Origin: Agromyces sp. H17E-10
Lineage (GTDB): Bacteria > Actinomycetota > Actinomycetes > Actinomycetales > Microbacteriaceae
Direction of reading: 5' to 3'
Length of the DNA: 64,000 nt
NCBI RefSeq assembly: GCF_022919715.1
Contig: NZ_CP095042.1
Location: forward strand, 2,356,001 to 2,420,000
Shown in pieces: positions 36,641-45,084 of the stretch (position 1 is the first letter of the stretch; each line of letters begins with the position of its first letter). Under the pieces are notes generated by a model. It was not told the DNA's origin. It was given only the letters and a program-made list of their open reading frames with translations, and did no database searches. The translations under genes were made by a program, and so were the position numbers.

Positions 36641-37422
36641 TCGGCCGGCCTCAGCACCGTCAGCACGTAGGTTTCGGGATCGGGGCAGGCCTCCTGCAAC
36701 GCGGCATCCATCTCGCGGTCCATGAATCGCTGGTCATCGGCCGACGACGGGAACCAGACGAACCCGGGATACGTGTCGACCCAGACCTCGCGTCCGGGCG
36801 GCTCGGCCACCTCGATGCCGTTCGCGGCGAGGCACGGGCCGTAGAACTCGGTGAGATAGTCGTAGACCCAGCCGAGCTCCAGGTCGTTCGGGCCGGGGTT
36901 CGTGATCTTCGTCGGGTGGGCGGTGTCGCACGCATACCCCGCGATCAGGTCGTCCTCGTCGCTGCCCGACCAGCCGATGGAGTCGGGCGGCCCGTCGGTG
37001 TTGCCCGACGTCCGCCCTTCGGAGATCTCGAGGCCGGCCGCCTCGTAACAGTCGCGCAGCACGTCGTTGCGGTTCTCCTCGGTGACGTAGCCCTCGAACG
37101 CGACTTGCGGCCGCACCGCATCGGGGTAGGTCGCGAGCACGCCCTGCCAGCGCGCGTCGGCGTCCGCGAGCCGCTTCGCCTCCGACTCCGCCTCGCTGAG
37201 CGGCGGGTCGGGCTCGGGGTACGGCGCCAGGTCGGGCATCTCGATGCCGACGATGGCGGAGGCCGGATCGGTCGGCGTCGGGTCGGTGACGGCGGGCTGC
37301 GCGGTACACGCGGTCAGCGCGAATACGGATGCGACAGGGATTGCGATGCGCCAGACGGTGGTCCTTCGTGGACCCCGCGGGCGGGGCGATGAACTGATCG
37401 CATCGGTGCGGTCTGTGCGCAT
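36637..37422 (-). CDS. Hypothetical lipoprotein (261 aa)
   Basis: Signal peptide with a long basic n-region (RTDRTDAISSSPRPRGPRR) then VWRIAIPVASVFALTAC, lipobox Cys39. The mature domain has conserved-looking cysteines (RDCYEAAGLEIS, GYACDTAHP, GPCLAANGIEV, EACPDPETY) and aromatic/acidic segments. I do not recognise a family; the repeated xC...A(A)xG(I/L)xV phrase (YEAAGLEIS, CLAANGIEV) suggests an internal duplication of a small unit. Upstream partner of the 143-aa protein at 36209, with ATGA overlap. Confidence 0.75.
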   Translation of the reverse strand: MRTDRTDAISSSPRPRGPRRTTVWRIAIPVASVFALTACTAQPAVTDPTPTDPASAIVGIEMPDLAPYPEPDPPLSEAESEAKRLADADARWQGVLATYPDAVRPQVAFEGYVTEENRNDVLRDCYEAAGLEISEGRTSGNTDGPPDSIGWSGSDEDDLIAGYACDTAHPTKITNPGPNDLELGWVYDYLTEFYGPCLAANGIEVAEPPGREVWVDTYPGFVWFPSSADDQRFMDREMDAALQEACPDPETYVLTVLRPAE

Positions 37423-37531
37423 TGGGCGTCCTCGTCCTTCGTTGCAGCGGCATGCCGTCTACACGTATATGTCCGGAGCGCCCGGAAAGGTTCCGGATCC
37501 GTCCCGCCGGGTCGTCGCACCCGATGCGCGG

Positions 37532-37723
37532 TCAGCGGTTCAGGGTCGTGAACAGGTCGAAGACCATGAACGCGGGCCACAGGAGCCCCTGGAAGAACGC
37601 CCAGACGACCTCCCAGAACCCGTCGGCCTGGCCGAAGAAGTAGAACCACGCCCCGAAGATGCCGAGGCCGTAGATCGCGCCCCCGCCGACCACCGCACTG
37701 TTGCCGCCGCTGCGTTCACCCAT
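37532..37723 (-). CDS. Small membrane protein (63 aa)
   Basis: MGERSGGNSAVVGGGAIYGLGIFGAWFYFFGQADGFWEVVWAFFQGLLWPAFMVFDLFTTLNR: a helix (GAIYGLGIFGAWFYFF), then an aromatic-rich stretch and a second amphipathic helix. This aromatic pattern is seen in a family of uncharacterised small actinobacterial proteins; no function is known. Start ATG 37723 is chosen over the longer frame because the upstream extension is compositional shadow. It faces chorismate mutase across 112 bases. Confidence 0.75.
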   Translation of the reverse strand: MGERSGGNSAVVGGGAIYGLGIFGAWFYFFGQADGFWEVVWAFFQGLLWPAFMVFDLFTTLNR

Positions 37724-37835
37724 CGCGACCACCTCCGCGCCCGACGCTACGCCCCGAGCGCCCCGACGCGCCACCGGCGACGTCGGGTGTCCTGCGACTT
37801 CGCGCGACCCCTGCCGTGCGAAGTACGCTCGAAGC

Positions 37836-38171
37836 ATGACTGACGATGCCGCATTCGACGACCGCGACGCCGCGATGAGCGAGCTGCTCGGCATCCGATC
37901 GAGCATCGACAACATCGACGCCGCGCTCATCCACCTGCTGGCCGAGCGGTTCAAGTTCACCCAGCAGGTCGGCCGGCTGAAGGCCGTGCACGGGCTGCCG
38001 CCGAGCGATCCCGACCGTGAGAAGCGTCAGATCGCACGACTCCGCTCGCTCGCCGAAGACGCCCACCTCGACCCGGCCTTCGCCGAGAAGTGGTTCAACT
38101 TCGTCGTCGCCGAGGTGATCCAGCACCACGAGGAGCTCGCGAACGGCGGCAACGCCGAGCGCGGGCTGTGA
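37836..38171 (+). CDS. Chorismate mutase, AroQ type (111 aa)
   Basis: Converts chorismate to prephenate, the first step to phenylalanine and tyrosine. All-helical AroQ fold: LGIRSSIDNIDAALIHLLAERFKFTQQVGRLKAVHGLPPSDPDREKRQIARLRSLAED; the catalytic pattern of R/K/E residues in helix 1 (R21, D25, D28 region) and helix 2 (K45) is visible. Length is normal for a monofunctional cytosolic enzyme. Start ATG 37836 avoids the longer frame over the divergent gene. Thirteen bases after it begins the short-chain dehydrogenase gene. Confidence 0.88.
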   Translation: MTDDAAFDDRDAAMSELLGIRSSIDNIDAALIHLLAERFKFTQQVGRLKAVHGLPPSDPDREKRQIARLRSLAEDAHLDPAFAEKWFNFVVAEVIQHHEELANGGNAERGL

Positions 38172-38184
38172 GCACCGGCGCACG

Positions 38185-39123
38185 GTGAACTGGTATCCGG
38201 CGCCGCTGCCGTCGCAGGTCGGCAAGCGGTATCTCGTCACGGGGGCGAATGCGGGCCTCGGCTTCTTCACCGCCGCCCGGCTCGTGGGCGCCGGCGCCCA
38301 CGTGACGCTCGCAGGGCGCAGCCCCGAACGCATCGAGGCTGCGCTGGCCGCGATCACCGACGCCATGGCGCGCACGCCGAACGGCGTCGAGGGGGCCCTC
38401 GAACCGCTCGTCGTCGACCTCGCGTCGCTCGACTCCGTGCGAACCGCTGCCCGCCGTCTCGGGCACCGGCCGCCGCTCGACGGGGTCGTCGCGAACGCCG
38501 GCATGGTGCACACACCCGGCGCGCGGCTCACCTCGCCCGACGGCAACGAGCTCGTCCTCGCGACCAACGTGCTCGGCCACTTCGCCCTGCTCGCCGACCT
38601 CGTGCCGCATCTCGCCGACGGGGCCCGCATCGTGTCGCTCGGGTCGCTGTCGAGCAAGCTCTCGACGTTCCGCATCGACGACCTGCAGCTCGAGCGGGGC
38701 TACGACTTCTGGCGGGCCTACGCGCAGTCGAAGATCGCGACGCAGGTCTTCGCGTTCGAGCTCGACCGGCGGCTGCGGGCATCGGGGCTGCCGATCGCGA
38801 GCCTCGTCGCCCACCCCGGCTACTCGATCAGCGGACGCACCCCGCGCGTGCCCGGGGTCAACGAGCCGACCGCGGGCGCTCGCTTCGCCGATGCGCTGCA
38901 GGCCCCGTGGGCGCAGGGCAAGCATCGCGGCGCCGAGGCCACCCTGCACGCGCTCACCGCACCCGAGGCCGAGGGTGGCCAGTTCTGGGGCCCGCGGTAC
39001 CTCGTGAAGGGGCGGCCCGTGCTGCAGCATCCGACCCGCACCTCCACCGACGCCGAGATCGCTGCGCGCGTCTGGGCCTTCGCCGAGCAGGCGACGGGCA
39101 CGACGTTCGCACTCGGCAGATGA
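38185..39123 (+). CDS. Short-chain dehydrogenase/reductase (312 aa)
   Basis: NAD(P)-dependent oxidoreductase of the retinol-dehydrogenase-like SDR group. It opens with GKRYLVTGANAGLGFFTAARLVGAGAHVTLAGR: the TGxxxGxG cofactor motif, with R after the second strand for NADP preference. Then VANAGMVH (the NAG motif), the catalytic serine in IVSLGSLSSK and YAQSK (Tyr-x-x-x-Lys). Start GTG 38185. It overlaps the small gene at 39120 by four bases. The substrate is unknown and its link to chorismate mutase is positional only. Confidence 0.9.
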   Translation: MNWYPAPLPSQVGKRYLVTGANAGLGFFTAARLVGAGAHVTLAGRSPERIEAALAAITDAMARTPNGVEGALEPLVVDLASLDSVRTAARRLGHRPPLDGVVANAGMVHTPGARLTSPDGNELVLATNVLGHFALLADLVPHLADGARIVSLGSLSSKLSTFRIDDLQLERGYDFWRAYAQSKIATQVFAFELDRRLRASGLPIASLVAHPGYSISGRTPRVPGVNEPTAGARFADALQAPWAQGKHRGAEATLHALTAPEAEGGQFWGPRYLVKGRPVLQHPTRTSTDAEIAARVWAFAEQATGTTFALGR

Positions 39124-39320
39124 GCGGTCCCGAGAGCGACGAGCGTCGCGGCTTCTTCTCGCGGCCGACGGTGCGCCGCATCCTCTCCCGGATCGTGATC
39201 GCCGTCGGCATCGTGCTCGCCCTCATCGCGCTCGTGAGCGCGCGCTACGGCCTGCTGTTCGCGGCGGTCATCCTGGTCGGCCTCGGCGCCGCGCTCGGCC
39301 CGGCACGACTGCGCCGCTGA
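39120..39320 (+). CDS. Small membrane protein (66 aa)
   Basis: Basic N-terminus (MSGPESDERRGFFSRPTVRRILSR) then two helices (IVIAVGIVLALIALVSA, GLLFAAVILVGLGAALG) with a short RY loop. No family recognised. Start ATG 39120 overlaps the SDR stop TGA (39121-39123), so it is translated with it. Rest of the operon is SDR and chorismate mutase upstream. Confidence 0.78.
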   Translation: MSGPESDERRGFFSRPTVRRILSRIVIAVGIVLALIALVSARYGLLFAAVILVGLGAALGPARLRR

Positions 39321-39378
39321 CCACGACGCGTCGCCGCGGCATCCCGATCGGAACCGCGTCGCCGACCCGCCGCGCCCG

Positions 39379-39400
39379 GTTCACCGACCGGTAACCGCGG
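39379..39400 (+). promoter_or_regulatory. Possible PHO-box upstream of the phosphonate operon
   Basis: Two adjacent 11-mers GTTCACCGACC and GGTAACCGCGG, the first matching the GTTCACC half of actinobacterial PhoP boxes (11-base direct repeats). It lies 96 bases before phnD. Phosphonate genes are commonly PhoP-controlled, so this is a reasonable, unproven call. Confidence 0.45.
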
Positions 39401-39495
39401 CGACCCCGGGCGTTGGCGCCTGCTGCCTACCGTGAGGCATCGGACACGCACCGCCAGCGCCCGAGAGCCGGGCCGGCGTACACGAAAGGTCTCCG

Positions 39496-40431
39496 ATGCA
39501 CACCATCACCAAGAGCTGGACGGCCGTCGCAGCAGCGGCCCTCCTCACCGTCGGCCTCGCGGCCTGCACCTCGGCGAACGCCGCCGAGGACACCGGCGAC
39601 ACCGCGTCGAGCTCGAGCGAGGCGAAGTTCGCGGTCGACGAGAACACGCTCGTCTTCGGCGTCGTGCCCGACTCGGTCGACACCGAGACCAACTACCAGC
39701 CGCTCATGGACTACATCGCCGCCGAGACCGGCAAGACGGTCGAGTACCACGAGTCGACCGACTACGCCGCCCTCATCGAGGCCGCCGTCGCCGGCAAGAT
39801 CGACGTCGCGAGCTTCTCGGGCTTCACCTACGTCACCGCGACGAACAACGGCGCCGCGATCACGCCGATCTCGTCGATCGTCACCGCGGAGGGCCAGGAG
39901 CCCGGCTACTACTCGCAGGCCATCGTGCCCAAGGGCTCCGACATCACCGACCTCGCCGGCTTCAAGGGCAAGAAGGTCTGCTTCGTCGACCCGTCGTCGA
40001 CCTCGGGCTACCTGTTCCCGACCTACAACCTGCTCGAGGCGGGCATCGACCCCGAGACCGACATCACGCCGGTGTTCGCGGGAAAGCACGACGTCTCGGT
40101 CACGAAGACCGGTGAGGGCGTCGAGTGCGAGGCCGGCTTCGCCGAGGACAGCGAGGTCGCCAAGAGCGACAAGGTCGAGGTCGTCGCCGAGACCATGGTC
40201 CCCGGTGCCCCGATCGTCGTCTCCGACACCCTGCCCGACGAGCTGACGTCGCAGCTCACCGACATCCTCGGTGAGGTCACGATCGACGACATCATCGCCT
40301 CGGGCGTGAAGTCGGCCGACAGCGACGGCTTCCGCAGCGTGTTCTACGCGACGGTGCCCGTCGACGACGAGTACTACGACACGATCCGCGACATCTGCGA
40401 GAAGACCGAAGCGGAGCAGTGCCAGGGCTGA
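39496..40431 (+). CDS. phnD: Phosphonate/phosphite ABC transporter binding lipoprotein (311 aa)
   Basis: Captures phosphonates (or phosphite) outside the cell. Lipobox VGLAAC (Cys24), then a Ser/Ala/Asp tether. The body fits the PhnD family: LVFGVVPDSVDTETNYQPLMDYIAAETG (N-lobe), VASFSGFTYVTATNNGAAITPI, the pocket-forming loop, and CFVDPSSTSGYLFPTYNLLEAG, the family signature (SSTSGYLFP) that holds the phosphonate group. Start ATG 39496 has an RBS (GAAAGG). First gene of a six-gene operon (39496-46263) ending with phosphonate-degrading enzymes. Confidence 0.93.
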   Translation: MHTITKSWTAVAAAALLTVGLAACTSANAAEDTGDTASSSSEAKFAVDENTLVFGVVPDSVDTETNYQPLMDYIAAETGKTVEYHESTDYAALIEAAVAGKIDVASFSGFTYVTATNNGAAITPISSIVTAEGQEPGYYSQAIVPKGSDITDLAGFKGKKVCFVDPSSTSGYLFPTYNLLEAGIDPETDITPVFAGKHDVSVTKTGEGVECEAGFAEDSEVAKSDKVEVVAETMVPGAPIVVSDTLPDELTSQLTDILGEVTIDDIIASGVKSADSDGFRSVFYATVPVDDEYYDTIRDICEKTEAEQCQG

Positions 40432-40479
40432 CGCCCGACCGCTGAATCGCGACGCGCGCGCACGGACACGGAGACGGAC

Positions 40480-41373
40480 ATGCAACGAACGGACGAGGAC
40501 ATGAACGAGACCGCCGGCAGCCAGGGCGCACCGGTCATCGAGGTGGCGGGTGTCACCAAGGCGTTCGGGTCGACGATCGCGCTCCGGGATGCCTCGCTGG
40601 AGGTCTCCCAGGGCGAGATCGTCGTGCTCCTCGGCCTCTCGGGGTCGGGCAAGTCGACGCTCCTGCGTCACCTCGACGGTCTCGAGACCCCGACCTCCGG
40701 TTCCGTGCGCGTGCTCGGCCAGGAGGTGCCGCGCCTGTCGGGCCGGCGCCTCCGGGCCCTGCGCAGCCGCATCGGCTTCGTGTTCCAGCAGTTCGAACTG
40801 GTGCCGTCGCTCACGGTGCTCGAGAACGTGCTCACCGGGGCCCTCGCCGAGGTGCGCGGCCCGCGCCTCGGGCTCTGGAGCTACCCGCGGCGACTGAAGC
40901 TCGCGGCCCTCACCCACCTCGACCGGGTGGGCCTGCTCGACCGCGCCTACCAGCGCGCCGACACCCTCTCGGGCGGCCAGCAGCAGCGGGTCGCGATCGC
41001 CCGCGCCCTCATGCAGGACCCCGAGATCCTGCTCGCCGACGAGCCCGTCGCCTCGCTCGACCCCGAGTCGAGCGAGCAGGTCATGGCGCTCATCCGCGAG
41101 ATCGCGATGGACGCCGGGCTCACGGTCGTCTGCAGCCTGCACCAGGTCGACCTCGCCCTCGCGTGGGGCGACCGCATCGTCGGTCTCCGTCACGGCGAGG
41201 TCGTGCTGGACACGCCGGCCGAGGGGCTCTCGAAGGCCGAGGTCATGGAGATCTACGGCCGGGTCGCGACCGCGACCGCCGAGCTCGAGGCGATCGAGCG
41301 CGAGCTGACCACGGTGCCCGACCTGTTCGATGGCGAGCACCTCGCCGCCGAACCGGAGCCCGCCGGACGATGA
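40480..41373 (+). CDS. phnC: Phosphonate ABC transporter ATP-binding protein (297 aa)
   Basis: ATPase of the phosphonate importer. Walker A GLSGSGKST, Q-loop GFVFQQFELVPSLTVLENVL (typical PhnC), signature LSGGQQQRVAIARALMQDPEI, Walker B LLADEPVASLDPES and the H-loop SLHQVDLALAWGDRI. The start is uncertain between ATG 40480 and ATG 40501 (MNETAGS), both with purine-rich upstream bases. The stop overlaps the permease start by four bases (ATGA). It follows phnD after 48 bases. Confidence 0.93.
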   Translation: MQRTDEDMNETAGSQGAPVIEVAGVTKAFGSTIALRDASLEVSQGEIVVLLGLSGSGKSTLLRHLDGLETPTSGSVRVLGQEVPRLSGRRLRALRSRIGFVFQQFELVPSLTVLENVLTGALAEVRGPRLGLWSYPRRLKLAALTHLDRVGLLDRAYQRADTLSGGQQQRVAIARALMQDPEILLADEPVASLDPESSEQVMALIREIAMDAGLTVVCSLHQVDLALAWGDRIVGLRHGEVVLDTPAEGLSKAEVMEIYGRVATATAELEAIERELTTVPDLFDGEHLAAEPEPAGR

Positions 41374-43046
41374 CCGCACTCCTCGCCCCGGAGCAACGGC
41401 CGGCCGCGGCATCCCCGGGCGGTTCGATCGCCGAGCGCGCGCCGCGCCGCGTCGTCTCGCCCGAGCGCATCGCAGCGGCGCTGACGCTCGTCGTGATCGT
41501 CGGCCTGGCGGTCGTCGCCGTCGCGCAGTCGGGCATCTCGATCTCGGGCATGATCGACAGCTGGGACAACGCCGAGCGATTCTTCGCCCGCGTCGGCCCC
41601 ATCACCTTCCCTGAGCCGGCCGAGCTCGCGTACCTCACCGCGCTCACCGTCGGCCTCGTGCTCTGCGGCACCCTGCTCGCCGCCGTGATCTCGGTGCCCG
41701 TCGCCTACCTCTCGGCCGCGAACACGACGCCCGGCCCCGGCTGGCGCGCCCTCGGACGCTTCATCAGCGTGCTCACCCGGGCGGTGCCCGACGTCGTGCT
41801 CGCGATGGTGTTCGTGCTCATGTTCTCGCTCGGCACGCTGCCCGGCATCCTCGCGATCGGCATCCACTCGATCGGCATGATCTCGAAGCTCTTCGCCGAC
41901 GCCATCGAGCAGATCGACGAGGGGCCGCGGCTCGCCATCCGCGCGGCGGGCGGCTCGAGGTGGCAGGAGTTCACGAGCGGCATCCTGCCGCAGGTGCTGC
42001 CCTCGTGGGTCGCGACCGTGCTGCACCGCAACGACATCAACCTGCGCGGGTCGGTCGTGCTCGGCTACGTCGGCGTCGCGGGGCTCGGCCTCGAGATGTC
42101 GTTCGCCTTCAAGTCGCTGAACTACTCGCTGGGCATCGGCATCGCGATCGTCATGTTCGCCCTCTGCGTCGTCATGGAGATCATCTCGAGCGCGGTGCGC
42201 AAGGCGATGCTCACGGGCGGCCGCTCCTCGGGCGGGCCGCTCACGGCCTCGACTCCGGATGCCGCGATCCGACGTCCGTGGACCGGATCACGCGTGCGCA
42301 ATGTCGTCTGGGGGTGGATCGCCGCCGCGGTCGTCGTCGGCAGCATCGCCATCTGCGACATCCAGTGGGGCGACCTCGTCACCGTGTGGGCGAAGATCCC
42401 CGCGGTCGCCGTGCAGTTCTGGCCGCCGGGCTTCGGCAGCTACGACGCGGAGACCATGTTCGGGGCGATGGGCCAGACCATCGGCATCGCGCTCGCCGCG
42501 ACGCTGCTCGCACTCGTCGTCTCGGTCGTCGTGGGCTCGCTCGCGGCCCGCAACGTCGCGCCGAACGGCACGACGCGCACGTCGATGCGGTTCCTGCTCG
42601 TCGCCATCCGCGGCGTGCCCGAGGTGATCCTCGCCATCGTGCTCATCGTCATCACGGGGCTCGGCGCCCAGGCCGGCACCCTCGCGCTCGCGTTCGGCGG
42701 CATCGGCCTCGCGGGCAAGCTCATCGCCGACTCGTTCGAGGAGGTGAAGGCCGGACCCGAGCGTGCGCTCGCCGCCACCGGCGCGAGTCGCGGCCAGGTG
42801 TACGCCTCCGCGACGCTGCCGCAGGGCACGCCCGCGCTCATCGGGCACGGCTTCTACCTGCTCGACACGAACGTCCGCGCAGCGACCATCCTCGGCATCG
42901 TCGGCGGCGGCGGCATCGGCTACTACCTGCTCAACGCCGGACAGGGATCGAACTACCAGGTCGTCACCGCGATTGTGCTCATGATCCTCGTGACCGTGCT
43001 CGTCGTGGAGGGGGTCGCGATGTGGATGCGGCGGGTGTTCCGATGA
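41370..43046 (+). CDS. phnE: Phosphonate ABC transporter permease, fused two-domain PhnE (558 aa)
   Basis: Both membrane subunits in one chain. Copy 1 (about 40-270) and copy 2 (about 315-555) each show the permease core: first, RAVPDVVLAMVFVLMFSLG and the EAA-like loop DEGPRLAIRAAGGSRWQEF; second, RGVPEVILAIVLIVITGLG and EVKAGPERALAATGASRGQVY. They are joined by a linker rich in Gly, Ser and Thr near residues 280-305. Usual PhnE is a separate chain that dimerises; here the dimer is built in. Start ATG 41370 overlaps phnC. Confidence 0.92.
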   Translation: MTALLAPEQRPAAASPGGSIAERAPRRVVSPERIAAALTLVVIVGLAVVAVAQSGISISGMIDSWDNAERFFARVGPITFPEPAELAYLTALTVGLVLCGTLLAAVISVPVAYLSAANTTPGPGWRALGRFISVLTRAVPDVVLAMVFVLMFSLGTLPGILAIGIHSIGMISKLFADAIEQIDEGPRLAIRAAGGSRWQEFTSGILPQVLPSWVATVLHRNDINLRGSVVLGYVGVAGLGLEMSFAFKSLNYSLGIGIAIVMFALCVVMEIISSAVRKAMLTGGRSSGGPLTASTPDAAIRRPWTGSRVRNVVWGWIAAAVVVGSIAICDIQWGDLVTVWAKIPAVAVQFWPPGFGSYDAETMFGAMGQTIGIALAATLLALVVSVVVGSLAARNVAPNGTTRTSMRFLLVAIRGVPEVILAIVLIVITGLGAQAGTLALAFGGIGLAGKLIADSFEEVKAGPERALAATGASRGQVYASATLPQGTPALIGHGFYLLDTNVRAATILGIVGGGGIGYYLLNAGQGSNYQVVTAIVLMILVTVLVVEGVAMWMRRVFR

Positions 43047-44275
43047 GCCGCACGTTCGATGTCGCCGTCGTCGGGTCGGGGGTCGTCGGCCTCGGCGCCG
43101 CGCTCGCCGCACACCGTCGCGGTCAGCGGGTCGTCGTGATCGAACGGGGGTCGGAGCCGACCGGCGCGTCGATCCGCAACTTCGGCCACCTGTGCTTTAC
43201 GCCCCAGCACGGTCGTGCGCGCGAACTCGCCCTCGCCTCGCGCGAGATCTGGCTCGGACTCGCCCGCGACGCGGGCGTCTGGCTGCGCGAGTCGGGCACC
43301 CTCGTCGCCGCCCGTGCCGACGACGAGCTCGCGGTGCTCGGAGAGCTCGCGGCGCTGCGCGGCGACGAGGTCGAGCTGCTCGACGCCGCCGAGGCATCCC
43401 GCCGCATCCCGGCCGCACCGGGCTCGCTCGCCGGCGGCGCGCACCTGCCGCGCGACCTGCAGGCCAACCCGCGCCAGGCGCTCGGCGCGATCGCCGCGCG
43501 CCTCGAGGCGTCGGGCGTCGAGTTCCACCGCCGCACGAACGTCGCCCGCGTGCGGGGCTCACGTGCCGTCGGCCGCGTGCGGGGCTCACGTGCCGTCGGC
43601 GGCGGCGCGGCTGTCGTCGAGACGAGCCGCGGGCCGATCGAGGCCGGCGAGGTCGTCGTCGCGGTCAACCACGACGTCGACCTGCTCTACCCCGAGCTCG
43701 CCGAGGCGCACGGCATCGTGCGTTGCGGGCTCGACATGCTGCGCGTCTCGGCCAGGCTGTCGGCACCGCTCGAGGCGCCGCTGCTCACGGGCTGGTCGCT
43801 CGTGCGGTACGGCGCATTCGCCGCGACGGATGCCGCGACCCGGCTGCGCGAGCGCCTGCACGCCGAACGCCCCGACCTCGCGGCGCTCGACCTGAACCAG
43901 ATGTACACGCAGCTGCCCGACGGGTCGCTCATCGTGGGTGACACCCACTCCCGCGGCGAGGCGATCGAGCCGTTCCAGGGGGAGTCGGCGTTCGACGCGC
44001 TGCTCGAGGTGACCGCCGAGCTCTTCGGCGTGGCGCGCCCCCGGGTCATCGAACGGTGGCAGGGCGTCTACGCGTCGGGGCCTGACGAGTTCCTCGTCGA
44101 ACGCGTCGAACCGGGCGTGCACGTCGTCGCCGCGACGACCGGCATCGGCATGACCTGCGGGCTCGGCCTCGCCGAGCACGTCGTGCACCGCGCCCTCGAC
44201 GGCGAACCCGCGTCGAACGGGCTCGCGACGGGGCATCCCGCCACCCAGACCACCACCCAGGAAGGCCGATCATGA
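43043..44275 (+). CDS. FAD-dependent oxidoreductase of phosphonate catabolism, HpnW-like (TIGR03364) (410 aa)
   Basis: Resembles the D-amino-acid oxidase fold: FAD-binding VVGSGVVGLGAALAAHRRGQRVVVIER at residue 8-34, then ASIRNFGHLCFTPQ, and closing VVAATTGIGMTCGLGLAEHVV. Within this family the closest group I know is TIGR03364, which occurs next to a phosphonatase-like HAD protein (TIGR03351) and phosphonate transporters, exactly as here. Proposed to oxidise an aminophosphonate to an aldehyde (inference). Start ATG 43043 overlaps phnE. A perfect 27-bp tandem duplication (43547-43600) doubles RVRGSRAVG at about residue 169-186. Confidence 0.88.
   Translation: MSRTFDVAVVGSGVVGLGAALAAHRRGQRVVVIERGSEPTGASIRNFGHLCFTPQHGRARELALASREIWLGLARDAGVWLRESGTLVAARADDELAVLGELAALRGDEVELLDAAEASRRIPAAPGSLAGGAHLPRDLQANPRQALGAIAARLEASGVEFHRRTNVARVRGSRAVGRVRGSRAVGGGAAVVETSRGPIEAGEVVVAVNHDVDLLYPELAEAHGIVRCGLDMLRVSARLSAPLEAPLLTGWSLVRYGAFAATDAATRLRERLHAERPDLAALDLNQMYTQLPDGSLIVGDTHSRGEAIEPFQGESAFDALLEVTAELFGVARPRVIERWQGVYASGPDEFLVERVEPGVHVVAATTGIGMTCGLGLAEHVVHRALDGEPASNGLATGHPATQTTTQEGRS
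43547..43600 (+). repeat. Perfect 27-bp tandem duplication in the oxidoreductase gene
   Basis: The 27-mer beginning CGCGTGCGGGGCTCACG occurs at 43547-43573 and again at 43574-43600 with no mismatch, in frame, adding nine residues (RVRGSRAVG twice). Both copies are identical, so the duplication is recent. Confidence 0.95.
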
Positions 44276-45075
44276 CCATCGACACCCGCGAAGAGACGCG
44301 CCCCGAGCTCGGGCTCGAGACCGACGACGAGCTCGCAGAGCTCGACGAGGCCGCGGAGCTCGCCGACCCCGACGACCTCGACGACGAGGACGGCGAGATC
44401 GAGCTCATCGTGCTCGACATGGCCGGCACGACCGTCGTCGACGACGGCGTCGTCGAGCGGGCGTTCGCGCTTGCCGCCGAGCGCAGCGGCATCATCGCCG
44501 AGGGCGGCGACTTCGATGAGGCGCTGCAGTACGTGCGCGACACCATGGGGCAGTCGAAGATCGAGGTCTTCCGGGTGCTCGCCGACGGCGATGAGGATGC
44601 GGCCCAGCACGCGAACGCCGAGTTCGAGGGCGCCTACGCCGAGCTCGTCGCGAGCGAGGGCGTGGCCGAGATCCCAGGTGCGGCGCGCGTGATCACGCGG
44701 TTGCGCGACGCCGGTGCCTCCGTCGTGCTGACGACCGGGTTCTCGCCCGTCACGCGCGACGCCCTGCTCGACGCGCTCGACTGGCGCGGGCTCGCCGATC
44801 TTGCCCTCTCGCCCGCCGACGCCGGGCGCGGACGTCCGTACCCCGACCTGCCGCTCACCGCGCTGCTGCGCACCGAGACGAGCTCGGTGGAGGCGATGGT
44901 CGTCGTCGGCGACACCGTCAGCGACATCGAGTCGGGCGTCGCTGCAGGCGCCGGTCTCGTCGTCGGCGTGCTGACCGGCGCGCACGACCGCGACTCGCTC
45001 GAGGCCGCCGGGGCCGACGCCGTCATCGCGAGCGTCGCCGAACTGCCGGCGCTGCTCGGCCTGCACGGCGAGTAG
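44272..45075 (+). CDS. Phosphonatase-like HAD hydrolase (TIGR03351, PhnX-related) (267 aa)
   Basis: Likely breaks the C-P bond of a phosphono-aldehyde. The nucleophile motif is DMAGTT (Asp49) with Ala at position +2 where most HAD phosphatases have Asp: the PhnX pattern. K97 in the cap (TMGQSKIEVFR) aligns with the Schiff-base lysine of PhnX (MG..K). Later motifs: TTGFSP (motif II), GRPYPD (motif III) and VVGDTVSDIESGVAAGAG (motif IV). Unusual: about 40 acidic residues precede the first motif (TDDELAELDEAAELADPD). Start ATG 44272 overlaps the FAD enzyme by four bases. Confidence 0.88.
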   Translation: MTIDTREETRPELGLETDDELAELDEAAELADPDDLDDEDGEIELIVLDMAGTTVVDDGVVERAFALAAERSGIIAEGGDFDEALQYVRDTMGQSKIEVFRVLADGDEDAAQHANAEFEGAYAELVASEGVAEIPGAARVITRLRDAGASVVLTTGFSPVTRDALLDALDWRGLADLALSPADAGRGRPYPDLPLTALLRTETSSVEAMVVVGDTVSDIESGVAAGAGLVVGVLTGAHDRDSLEAAGADAVIASVAELPALLGLHGE

Positions 45076-45084
45076 GGGGAGCCG

